Under the pieces are notes generated by a model, which was not told the DNA's origin, did not search any database, and worked only from the letters and a program-made list of their open reading frames with translations. Made by a program: the position numbers and the translations under genes. From Pseudomonadota bacterium (GTDB lineage Bacteria; Myxococcota_A; Bradymonadia; UBA4248), in the NCBI GenBank assembly GCA_009786045.1, contig WQTY01000107.1:1-7022 (forward strand): DNA of 7,022 nucleotides. Reading direction: 5' to 3'. This document shows positions 1 to 5,929 of this stretch, piece after piece. The stretch's first letter is position 1. Each line of letters starts with the position of its first letter.

Positions 1-615
1 GTCTACGCGCCGAGCCGAACCACTTGCAGCGCAATCTGCCAGGCCAATACGGCCAATGCCTGCCTGCCCAAAACACATCTCGTTTTTGACGAGTTCGTTA
101 CCCACTATGACGGGACTGGCACGCTGGATGCCTTTGCCATCGCGATGGTTCTTAACTCGGACGAAGCCATCGACAGTGCTGCCTGCACACTGGGTTTCCT
201 CGACAGTGCACACAAGTTGTTCAGCTACATCAGCCTCAGTCGATTCTTCCCAACGGGCAGTGCAGATCTCAACATCTATCCCTGCCAATCGCTCGTCTTC
301 TGCACACAGCGCTCAACCACGGCAGTGCTTGGCAACGGATCTGACGGCCCCTGCGACATCTATATCCGGCCAGAGGATTTCTTCGGCATTCTCAATAAAC
401 TCGCTGTTATCCAGCTGACCTGCGGCGGCGTCTTCCTGGATTTCTTCGATGTGTCCGGCCTCAAAGGGCAACTCAAGTTGGGGGTCGACTACGGCAAAAC
501 CGTCGACGGGCTCCCCTGGCCCAATATCAATACAGTTTCGCTGACCCAGCGCATGACACTTGATCACGATCGCGAGTTTTCACTTGAAGGTTTTGGCGAG
601 GGATGTACACCCTAG
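1..615 (+). CDS. 3' part of an unidentified Cys-containing protein (5' end outside window)
   Basis: A frame is open from the first base to a TAG at 613-615, giving 204 codons with no start required inside the window; an internal ATG exists at 145. I do not recognise the family. The peptide has nine cysteines (about residues 9, 13, 21, 62, 95, 101, 118, 141 and 202), few lysines and glutamates, many Asp/Gly/Thr/Ser and no membrane helix. That would suit an exported disulfide-bonded protein, but no signal peptide can be seen because the N-terminus is missing. By hand count, G+C by codon position is about 58/43/67%, the pattern of the kinase gene in this window, which supports this strand. Against it, codon position 3 is unusually C-rich (about 48% C, 19% G), and the exactly antisense frame is also nearly open, broken only by TGA at 582-580 and 315-313. 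It is separated from ccmA by 109 bases of hairpins, so an operon with ccmA is unlikely. Confidence 0.5.
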   Translation, partial: VYAPSRTTCSAICQANTANACLPKTHLVFDEFVTHYDGTGTLDAFAIAMVLNSDEAIDSAACTLGFLDSAHKLFSYISLSRFFPTGSADLNIYPCQSLVFCTQRSTTAVLGNGSDGPCDIYIRPEDFFGILNKLAVIQLTCGGVFLDFFDVSGLKGQLKLGVDYGKTVDGLPWPNINTVSLTQRMTLDHDREFSLEGFGEGCTP

Positions 616-636
616 ACAGTCAACACGCCCCCCACG

Positions 637-682
637 AAAAAAGAGTGCCGGCGCGTATTTGGCGATGCCAGATAGCGCCGGC
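637..682 (-). terminator. Strong hairpin followed by a T-tract on the minus strand
   Basis: Bases 647-654 pair perfectly with 675-682 (GCCGGCGC against GCGCCGGC). After one bulged G at 655, bases 656-663 pair with 667-674 (one G-T wobble), closing on a three-base loop. Read on the minus strand, the stem is followed after four bases by six T residues (642-637), the layout of a Rho-independent terminator for leftward transcripts. On the plus strand the stem is followed by GGCCAGCG with no T run, so it would be a poor terminator for the gene ending at 615. The nearest leftward gene ends at 1780, so if used it would close a long 3' extension antisense to ccmAB. Confidence 0.5.
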
Positions 683-712
683 GGCCAGCGTATTGGCCGC
701 CCCCGGCCAATA
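681..712 (+). promoter_or_regulatory. GC-rich leader with alternative hairpins just upstream of ccmA
   Basis: Bases 691-699 and 704-712 form a perfect nine-base stem (TATTGGCCG / CGGCCAATA) with a CCCC loop, ending 12 bases before the ccmA ATG. The left arm can instead pair with 681-686 (GCGGCC against GGCCGC at 695-700, eight-base loop), which would also break the 647-682 hairpin. Such mutually exclusive folds resemble an attenuator or a translation-controlling leader. No clear Shine-Dalgarno sequence lies between the hairpin and the ATG. The GGCC-rich composition could also create these pairings by chance, so regulation is inferred only. Confidence 0.35.
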
Positions 713-724
713 GCGGGCCCCACC

Positions 725-1312
725 ATGCCAACCCTGACCCTCGAAAACATGAGCTTTGGCTACGGACGCGGTGACATTTTCTCATCTGTCAGCGTTGAAA
801 CCAGCAATGCGCTTTTGTGCACAGGCGCCAATGGGTCTGGGAAGACAACGCTTCTGAAGCTTCTGGCGCGCGTCTTGTGGCCCAGAGCAGGAACAATACG
901 ACTGGATGGGCGGCGTCGGTACGTGTCAGCGGCATTCTTTGGCGACGAAATTTTATTGGATGATTTAACAGTTTTTGCGCATTTTAACTGGCTTAAACGG
1001 CATGTCGACGCGGATGATGCTTTTCAGCATCGTGCAAGGGAGCTTTTTGATTTGCATGCCATGTGGGGGGCTCGTGTGGGGGATTTGTCGTGCGGGATGC
1101 GGCGCTGGGTGGGGTTGGCGTTTTCGCTCTCAACGCCATCAGAGGCATATTTCCTCGATGAGCCATTTGCGCATCTGGACGAAACGCGAATGCGGCTGCT
1201 CATCGCTGCCCTGGGTGAGGTATGCGCTCTGGGACGGTTTGTGGCGCTGACACATCATGTGCCGGTGTCGCTTGGTTTTGCGCACAAGGTTTGGAATTTA
1301 TGCGATGGGTAG
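725..1312 (+). CDS. ccmA: CcmA-like heme exporter ABC ATPase
   Basis: This 195-residue protein is a small ABC ATP-binding subunit of CcmA size (usually about 200). In system I cytochrome c maturation, CcmA in the cytosol works with CcmB and CcmC to release heme-loaded CcmE. Seen here: Walker A GANGSGKT (residues 34-41), a signature-like LSCGM followed by RRWVGLA (121-132), Walker B YFLDE with the catalytic Glu146, D-loop AHLD and H-loop His177. The Q-loop Gln is missing, since the expected GHQxG stretch reads AAFFGD (69-74), and the signature Gln is Met. I chose ATG 725 because upstream in-frame codons run through the hairpin cluster and family similarity begins at PTLTLENMSFGYG; the frame itself is open back to about 560. 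The stop overlaps the next gene by 13 bases, which places it in a two-gene operon with ccmB. Another small ABC exporter ATPase is possible, but the CcmB-like partner supports CcmA. Confidence 0.8.
   Translation: MPTLTLENMSFGYGRGDIFSSVSVETSNALLCTGANGSGKTTLLKLLARVLWPRAGTIRLDGRRRYVSAAFFGDEILLDDLTVFAHFNWLKRHVDADDAFQHRARELFDLHAMWGARVGDLSCGMRRWVGLAFSLSTPSEAYFLDEPFAHLDETRMRLLIAALGEVCALGRFVALTHHVPVSLGFAHKVWNLCDG
1286..1289 (+). promoter_or_regulatory. Ribosome binding site for ccmB inside ccmA
   Basis: AAGG lies ten bases before ATG 1300, within the last codons of ccmA. It supports starting ccmB at 1300 rather than at the upstream in-frame ATG at 1222, whose extra 26 residues lie in the ccmA coding sequence and resemble nothing in CcmB. 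Confidence 0.45.
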
Positions 1313-2049
1313 TGTGGGTATCGCTCCTGGATTTAAACACGCGCCTCCTGTGGTCACGGCGGTCGAGCTGGTGCGTGGCGTTTTTTGTTTTTGGGCTCCT
1401 GGTGACATGTATGGGATTTGCGGGGTGGCTGTCGGATATCCACCATGCCACGCATGCCGCCTGGTTGTGTCTGATCATCTTTGGCTATGCGACGTTTTTC
1501 CTGGAAACTTCGGACGATCAACCGCGCCTTGAGTGGTTTGAGGTACGAAGCCTGGGGGGAATCTATTTGGCGACCAAAGGGCTTGTCATCGCCTGGATGG
1601 GGGTACCAATCATCGCATTTTGGGCCGTGATTCAGGTTTTGCTGGGACTTGAACTGCGTACTGTCTTGTATATTGCTGCCACGGCGTGGCTATTTTTGGT
1701 GGTTTTTCTGGCAACCGTTTTACTCACCCATCGCCTCATGGCGCGTTTCCATCTTGCGCCCATGGTTCAGATTCTGATTTCAGGCCCCTGGGTGCTCGTC
1801 GCCTGGCTGCTTGGTTTGGGTGCAACGGAAGCCTGGCTGGAGGGGGCCTCTGGCGTATGGGGCTGGATTGGGTTGCTTGCCATGGTGGCGCTGCAGGCGG
1901 CCGGGGCGTGGTTTTGCCAGCAAACTGCCGAGGATGAGGATGAACGCGAGGAATACTGCGAAGCACCAAAGGGTCGAGGGAAGGACATTCGTGGCCACGA
2001 GGAGCAGGCCCAAATCGGCTCGAAAACGAAAGGCCCGGTACTCCCATAA
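1300..2049 (+). CDS. ccmB: CcmB-like heme exporter permease with an extra C-terminal tail
   Basis: This 249-residue integral membrane protein has about six hydrophobic helices (roughly residues 24-43, 53-69, 94-117, 121-142, 154-174 and 186-206), as in CcmB, the permease partner of CcmA. CcmB-like landmarks in order are an N-terminal amphipathic start (LLDLNTRLLW), the LEWFEVRSLGG stretch matching the conserved 'sLEqlllSpl' loop, an Ala-Lys (ATKGLVIAW) before helix 3, and a Pro-containing helix 5 after LTHRLMARFH. Usual CcmB length is about 220 residues. The last 41 residues (after WFCQQ) are hydrophilic, start with an acidic run (EDEDEREE) and look unlike the family. They are encoded exactly opposite the last helix of the converging ccmF-like gene. 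The start ATG overlaps the ccmA stop, implying translational coupling. Divergence is high, so a generic ABC-2 type permease is the alternative. Confidence 0.7.
   Translation: MRWVVWVSLLDLNTRLLWSRRSSWCVAFFVFGLLVTCMGFAGWLSDIHHATHAAWLCLIIFGYATFFLETSDDQPRLEWFEVRSLGGIYLATKGLVIAWMGVPIIAFWAVIQVLLGLELRTVLYIAATAWLFLVVFLATVLLTHRLMARFHLAPMVQILISGPWVLVAWLLGLGATEAWLEGASGVWGWIGLLAMVALQAAGAWFCQQTAEDEDEREEYCEAPKGRGKDIRGHEEQAQIGSKTKGPVLP
1780..2049. other. 270-bp convergent overlap of ccmB and ccmF-like reading frames
   Basis: The plus-strand ccmB frame does not stop until TAA 2047-2049, and the minus-strand ccmF-like frame does not stop until TGA 1782-1780. The last membrane helix of CcmB ends near base 1923 and the last helix of the CcmF-like protein ends near 1915, so the recognisable cores meet within about ten bases. 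Beyond that point each gene reads antisense through the other, adding about 41 residues to CcmB and 44 to CcmF. There is no room for a conventional intergenic terminator between the two operons. Confidence 0.8.
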
Positions 2050-3351
2050 GCCAGCATGTGAGGCAACCGTCGCAGAAGTGCTCATGTGTGTCGCCATGGA
2101 ATCGTCCTGAAGAAAGGACAGGCCGAATGTGCGGCCATCTGCTTTGATAAGTGTCAGTTCGTAGCGCAGGGCCGCCGTATGGGTGGGCGTGGCGCGAAGG
2201 GCATACAGCCGCACATCGCGAAGCGGCTGCGAAGCATCCTCATTGAACGATGTCGCAACCCAGGCCGACATGCGAGAAGGGGCAGCCACGAAAGGAAGCG
2301 TCAAAAACGCTGCAGCCAGAGTCACCGCCAAAGCTATCCGGCGACCCCATCGAACCCCATGCCAGCGGCAGGCAAGGGCCACGCCCAATCCGGCATAGAC
2401 GACATAAAGCGCCTCGGGGAGCAGATGCACACCCATGGCTGCACACAGGATGAGCCCAATCATGAGGCAAAGGAGGCATAGCGGCCAAAATGTCCTTTGC
2501 CTGCGGGCATCTCGCAGGATCCACCAGGCAGCCGCCGACCAGGCGATCAGAAAAATAGCCCAGGCAAGGGCAATTGATGTTGTCCCGTAGACGTGCCGCG
2601 AGGTCGATGCTGCACTGACATGAATGAACCCGCATTGCAATGCCACAATCCAGACGACACCCCATGCCCAGATGGTTTTCGTGCTGTCGGTGTGCCCTCC
2701 CAAAAGGACCAGAAAGAGAGACAGCGCAATGAGTTCTATGCCATCCCATTGCCAGAGCGCACCCCATTCAAGAGCATCCCGCGCCCAAATCATCCCAAAT
2801 AGGATCGCCATACCCTGCAGCACCAGGACAAGTGCGCCGACACCTGGGCGGCGACCAGACAAAACGAGCAAGGCTCCCCAAAGGGCGAGAATTTTGGCAG
2901 TACAGGCCATCAAAACATGAGACCAGGCCAGCGGATGGCGCATCGCCTCGAAGGCCTCATAGGTGACAGGGCCCAAATCGCTCCACGCGGTAACCATTCG
3001 AAATATCGCATAAAACGCCATCACGCTCTGCGCGCGCCCATCCCAAATCGACAGGCTGGGAAAGGGAGAAAAAAATATGCATGCCGCCACAAGTGCTGCC
3101 TCAAGAATGGCAATCCCAAAGGGCGAGTACCCATGGCGAAGGAAGGCTTCGCTGCCACTCATGCTGTGGATTTGTGCAACGAGAATAAGACCAAGAAAAT
3201 AGGCCCCAACAAGGCATATGCCTGCTATCCCGAAAAGTGACCGGGCTGGCGGTCTGCCTGCCTGCCCGGCACCCAATGCCATGGCAATCGCTGCCATGGC
3301 AATCAATGCCCTGACACTGCCGGAGGCTATCGCCTCGAAACTGAGCTGCAT
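1780..3351 (-). CDS. ccmF: Divergent CcmF-like cytochrome c heme lyase subunit (WWD domain)
   Basis: This 523-residue membrane protein has about 13 hydrophobic helices, a periplasmic domain near residues 360-455 and one final helix (about 460-479). CcmF, with CcmH, attaches heme delivered by holo-CcmE to apocytochrome c in the periplasm. CcmF landmarks in order: MRHPLAWSH (His139-Pro140) at the place of the conserved HPPxLY histidine; a degenerate WWD motif EWGALWQWD (Trp196, Trp200, Trp202, Asp203) matching WGGxWxWD; GFIHVSAAS (His244) matching the SVHAFA motif; HLLPEAL in place of the GTLYPLL loop; and WEYRAFRFRADLGLLL matching the segment before the last helix. The protein is shorter than usual CcmF (about 650). 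Its last 44 residues are a basic, Pro/Gln-rich tail encoded antisense to ccmB. ATG 3351 was chosen because it overlaps the ccmE stop as TGATG; a GTG nine codons upstream (3378) is the alternative. A CcsA/CcmC-type WWD protein is less likely given the helix number and the late periplasmic domain. Confidence 0.7.
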   Translation of the reverse strand: MQLSFEAIASGSVRALIAMAAIAMALGAGQAGRPPARSLFGIAGICLVGAYFLGLILVAQIHSMSGSEAFLRHGYSPFGIAILEAALVAACIFFSPFPSLSIWDGRAQSVMAFYAIFRMVTAWSDLGPVTYEAFEAMRHPLAWSHVLMACTAKILALWGALLVLSGRRPGVGALVLVLQGMAILFGMIWARDALEWGALWQWDGIELIALSLFLVLLGGHTDSTKTIWAWGVVWIVALQCGFIHVSAASTSRHVYGTTSIALAWAIFLIAWSAAAWWILRDARRQRTFWPLCLLCLMIGLILCAAMGVHLLPEALYVVYAGLGVALACRWHGVRWGRRIALAVTLAAAFLTLPFVAAPSRMSAWVATSFNEDASQPLRDVRLYALRATPTHTAALRYELTLIKADGRTFGLSFLQDDSMATHMSTSATVASHAGLWEYRAFRFRADLGLLLVATNVLPSTLWCFAVFLAFILILGSLLAKPRPGRLQRHHGKQPNPAPYARGPLQPGFRCTQTKQPGDEHPGA

Positions 3352-3710
3352 CACGGCGTTTGCGCCTTCCCCTGGCACAGCGTAAGAACTCTTGTCACCG
3401 AGAGAACGCCCCTGTCGACTTTTGCATAAACGATAACTGCCTGCCCATCGGAAAGCGTGCGTCCGGGAGGCAGTTCCAATGTTAACGCCAGGCAGGCTTT
3501 GGCATCACATAACTGTGCAGCGCCAGGCGCTGCCGGGTCAAAATAAAGATTCCCTTCGAGGCGAACCCGCCCCCTGGATCCATCTGGCTGAGCCAGCCAA
3601 TCGCTGACGCTTAAAGCATAAGCGCCAGCCATGTAGCTCATCCCCAGCACAACAGCAATGACCAGGGCGGCGATGAACAAGGGGAAGGCCGCCCGAATAC
3701 TCAGAGCCAT
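3351..3710 (-). CDS. ccmE: Short CcmE-like heme chaperone lacking the His/Tyr heme site
   Basis: This 119-residue protein has an N-terminal signal anchor (about residues 8-31, LFIAALVIAVVLG) and a small, beta-rich periplasmic domain. CcmE is the membrane-anchored OB-fold protein that binds heme covalently and hands it to CcmF. Family-like stretches are RGRVRLEGNL (46-55) for the first strand and GQAVIVYAKVDRGVLSVTRVL (89-109, shown discontinuously in the family as GqgVvaeGrl...F.AtevL). At the position of the heme-binding His there is Cys112 (LTLCQGK). The Tyr expected four residues later is Ala, and the chain ends seven residues after the Cys. Cys68 and Cys73 form an extra CX4C pair. Cys-type CcmE is known in some deltaproteobacteria and archaea, as CxxxY. 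The ATG overlaps the kinase stop by ten bases and the stop overlaps the ccmF start, so it sits inside a coupled operon. The identification rests on fold pattern and context. Confidence 0.6.
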   Translation of the reverse strand: MALSIRAAFPLFIAALVIAVVLGMSYMAGAYALSVSDWLAQPDGSRGRVRLEGNLYFDPAAPGAAQLCDAKACLALTLELPPGRTLSDGQAVIVYAKVDRGVLSVTRVLTLCQGKAQTP

Positions 3711-5788
3711 TTGTCCGCATTGAAGTCGTAGTTAACTTCGACATGCTGGTTCGGCTTGATGGTCACTGTCTTGGTCACCCGCTTATTCTTGGAAGGAAAG
3801 GTGAGGTCGATCCTGTGGGTGCCGGATGCCATACTTCGATTCGTGAGTGGCGCAGTGCCGCTATTGCCAATGCGCGTGCCATCAATAGAAACGACTGCCC
3901 AGGGTGTTGCTTTGACAGTGAGGGTTCCAAAACCAGTTTCGGCCCTTGGCTCTCGCGGCTGACGTGGTTGACGCGGGGGCGTAGTTCTGGGCTGAGTCGG
4001 AGGAGGCTGCGCCTGCGCACGCACAGCCCGGCTAAGGGCTATGGTCATCTCGGGGTCAGCGCCATTGGCAGCGACGAAAACCTGGTTCGCAGGGGCAAAG
4101 GCACTATCCGCGGGGATAACATCGATTTTAAGTTCCGTCCCAAAAGCAACATTATTGATGGTCACTGGCGATGGGCCAAGCCTCTCGCCGTTGACCTCAA
4201 CGATGGCGCCTGGAGGATCCGTTTTGATGGTCAGGGTCGGAATGGCATTGAGTTCTGCCGCCCTGGCGGCTTCAAGCGTTCGCAGATTGACACTGATATC
4301 CTGCGACAGAAGGAGAAGCTGCCGTTCGACAGTGAGGGGCTCATGCCCCGACAATTCGAATGTGACCTGAACCTTCTCACCAATCTTGAAATTGCTGGCA
4401 TAGTACGGCGTCTGTGATGGCAACTGTTCGCCATTGATGGTGATATTGGCCCCTGACGGCAGGGATTTGAGGGCGAGCGAAGCCTCTGGCGCAACAAAAG
4501 CCGGCACAGGGTCTGGCTGTTTTGTAAAGAAGATAAAACCGAAAACGCCAAAACCGACACCAATCATCAGAGTAATGATGGTTCCGATAATGAAGCCCCA
4601 GGGCTTGTCATGGTGCTGCACGGAGGCTGCCATGGCCATGGGATCACCTGGAAACACGGGCGCAGGCTGAGTAAAGGGCTGAGGCACCGGCGCCATGCTC
4701 GGTGGCGGAGCCACAGGTTCCTGCGGCATCGGCGCAGCTTCTGCCGGCGAATAAGCCAGCGTGCGGCGCGGACCTGCCCCGGCAATCATCACAAACTCGC
4801 CCCTGTCGTCGAGCTTATAGAGAGACTCAGCCGGCGTATAGCTGGGAAGCTCATTGGCTGAACGCCCCTGCCGTCCGGCCAATGCCGCAACGGTCTCTCC
4901 AAGACGCTGATCTGACCCATCGCCATGGTCTCGGATAAACGCCTCCAGGGCATCCGCAAGCTGACCGCACGTCATAAAACGCTGGTCGCGATCGCGCTGA
5001 AGCGTTCGCATGATGATGTCGCCAAGAGGACGCGGAATATTGGCATCAATGTCTGAAGGGTGGATGATCTCGGACTTGAGAACCTTGCTCAAAATGTCGA
5101 AATCGCTGTTCGCCTTGAAAAGACGATAGCTCGTGAGCATCTCCCAGGCCACCGTGCCAAGGGTAAACATGTCGCTGCGTCCATCCAGCGCCTTGCCGCG
5201 GGCCTGCTCAGGACTCATATAGCTGCTCTTGCCCTTGACCGTACCAACGCGCGTTTTTGTCGCACGCGAAGCGGCTTTTGCAATGCCAAAGTCCATCAGC
5301 TTGACCCGTCCGTCGTACGTCACCATGATGTTATGGGGCGTACAGTCGCGGTGAACGATATTGAGCGGCGTGCCATTGGCATCTGAGCAGGTGTGTGCGT
5401 AATCAAGCGCCTTGGCCGTCTCACATACAATGCGGGCAATCTGGGTGCATGTAAACCGCTTGCCATACTTCTCGCAGGCATCACTCAGAACCCGCAAATC
5501 CGTGCCATGAATGAATTCCATGGCAATAAACCAGTCGTGATTGACTTCACCGACTTCGTAGACCTTGACGATATTGGGATGTGAGAGCCGCAGCGCAATG
5601 GTGCCCTCATCCTTGAACATCGTCACAAAGCCCTCATCCTCGGTATAAGAAGGCAGGATGCGCTTGACGGCAATATCAAACTGGGGCGCCGAAGGATCCG
5701 CATAGCGCCCCTTATAAATCTCTGCCATGCCGCCAACGGCAACCTGCCCAAGCAATACAAATTTTCCAAAGGGTTCAGGTTGTTTCAT
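3701..5788 (-). CDS. Membrane-anchored Ser/Thr protein kinase with three PEGA-like domains
   Basis: This is a 695-residue eukaryotic-like (Hanks-type) kinase. The kinase domain (about 8-287) has a glycine-rich loop GQVAVGGMA (14-22), Lys42 in AVKR, Glu62 of helix C, the catalytic loop HRDCTPHN (146-153), DFG (166-168), the activation segment VKGKSSYMSPE (184-194) and a conserved WEML. A Pro-rich linker (349-380) leads to one transmembrane helix (about 398-421). Outside the membrane, three PEGA-like beta domains follow (about 437-503, 517-585 and 620-690), the first two with the xPxGAxIxxNGExL pattern. A second Pro/Arg-rich linker (594-616) precedes the third. It probably senses an envelope signal and phosphorylates cytosolic targets. 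Start ATG 5788 matches the usual EPFGK kinase N-terminus; ATG 5851 would add 21 unconserved residues, and neither has a clear Shine-Dalgarno. The stop overlaps the ccmE-like gene by ten bases. Confidence 0.92.
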   Translation of the reverse strand: MKQPEPFGKFVLLGQVAVGGMAEIYKGRYADPSAPQFDIAVKRILPSYTEDEGFVTMFKDEGTIALRLSHPNIVKVYEVGEVNHDWFIAMEFIHGTDLRVLSDACEKYGKRFTCTQIARIVCETAKALDYAHTCSDANGTPLNIVHRDCTPHNIMVTYDGRVKLMDFGIAKAASRATKTRVGTVKGKSSYMSPEQARGKALDGRSDMFTLGTVAWEMLTSYRLFKANSDFDILSKVLKSEIIHPSDIDANIPRPLGDIIMRTLQRDRDQRFMTCGQLADALEAFIRDHGDGSDQRLGETVAALAGRQGRSANELPSYTPAESLYKLDDRGEFVMIAGAGPRRTLAYSPAEAAPMPQEPVAPPPSMAPVPQPFTQPAPVFPGDPMAMAASVQHHDKPWGFIIGTIITLMIGVGFGVFGFIFFTKQPDPVPAFVAPEASLALKSLPSGANITINGEQLPSQTPYYASNFKIGEKVQVTFELSGHEPLTVERQLLLLSQDISVNLRTLEAARAAELNAIPTLTIKTDPPGAIVEVNGERLGPSPVTINNVAFGTELKIDVIPADSAFAPANQVFVAANGADPEMTIALSRAVRAQAQPPPTQPRTTPPRQPRQPREPRAETGFGTLTVKATPWAVVSIDGTRIGNSGTAPLTNRSMASGTHRIDLTFPSKNKRVTKTVTIKPNQHVEVNYDFNADKWL

Positions 5789-5799
5789 CGTCTTATCGA

Positions 5800-5805
5800 A
5801 TTGTA
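5800..5805 (-). promoter_or_regulatory. Possible -10 element upstream of the kinase gene
   Basis: The 141-base gap between the DUF4340 stop and the kinase ATG is AT-rich next to the kinase and contains TACAAT (5805-5800, minus strand), five of six matches to the sigma70 -10 consensus. It ends 11 bases before ATG 5788, so the transcript would have an almost absent leader. No convincing -35 box sits 16-18 bases upstream. Another weak pair, TTGCCA followed 18 bases later by TAGAGA, lies nearer the DUF4340 stop. No terminator hairpin with a T-tract was found in this gap, so transcription could also continue from the DUF4340 gene. Confidence 0.25.
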
Positions 5806-5929
5806 AAAGTAAATTGCCATATCGAACATTAAAGCCATGCGGATTGAGCATGTCTTAAAAACGATCGACCAATCCCTCTTTATCTCTACCACGGACACCC
5901 GTCGTCTGGCAACATTTCAAGCTCACACC

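Noticed and set aside
1..567. A minus-strand gene through this region, with TGA at 315-313 read as selenocysteine or as a pseudogene mutation
   Set aside because: G+C by codon position fits the plus frame better, the plus frame is unbroken, and I could not find a convincing SECIS-like stem directly after the TGA or a good start site.
560..724. N-terminal extension of ccmA from an upstream in-frame start
   Set aside because: The added residues lie over the hairpin cluster, are basic and Pro/Arg-rich, overlap the end of the previous frame and are not part of an ABC ATPase domain.
1222..1299. Upstream start for ccmB
   Set aside because: These 26 codons are the ccmA coding sequence read in another frame; ATG 1300 has a spaced AAGG and family-like sequence begins there.
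2086..3240. Several plus-strand open frames opposite the ccmF-like gene
   Set aside because: They are hydrophilic, Arg/Pro/His-rich antisense shadows of a well-supported membrane protein gene with coupled start and family motifs.
3277..3307. Two 15-base direct repeats containing TGCCATGGCA
   Set aside because: They encode the repeated Ile-Ala-Met-Ala stretch in the first membrane helix of the CcmF-like protein, so amino acid composition explains them.
3743..4417. A 224-codon plus-strand frame opposite the kinase's PEGA region
   Set aside because: The minus-strand protein has clear PEGA domains and runs unbroken through it; the plus-strand translation has no recognisable features.
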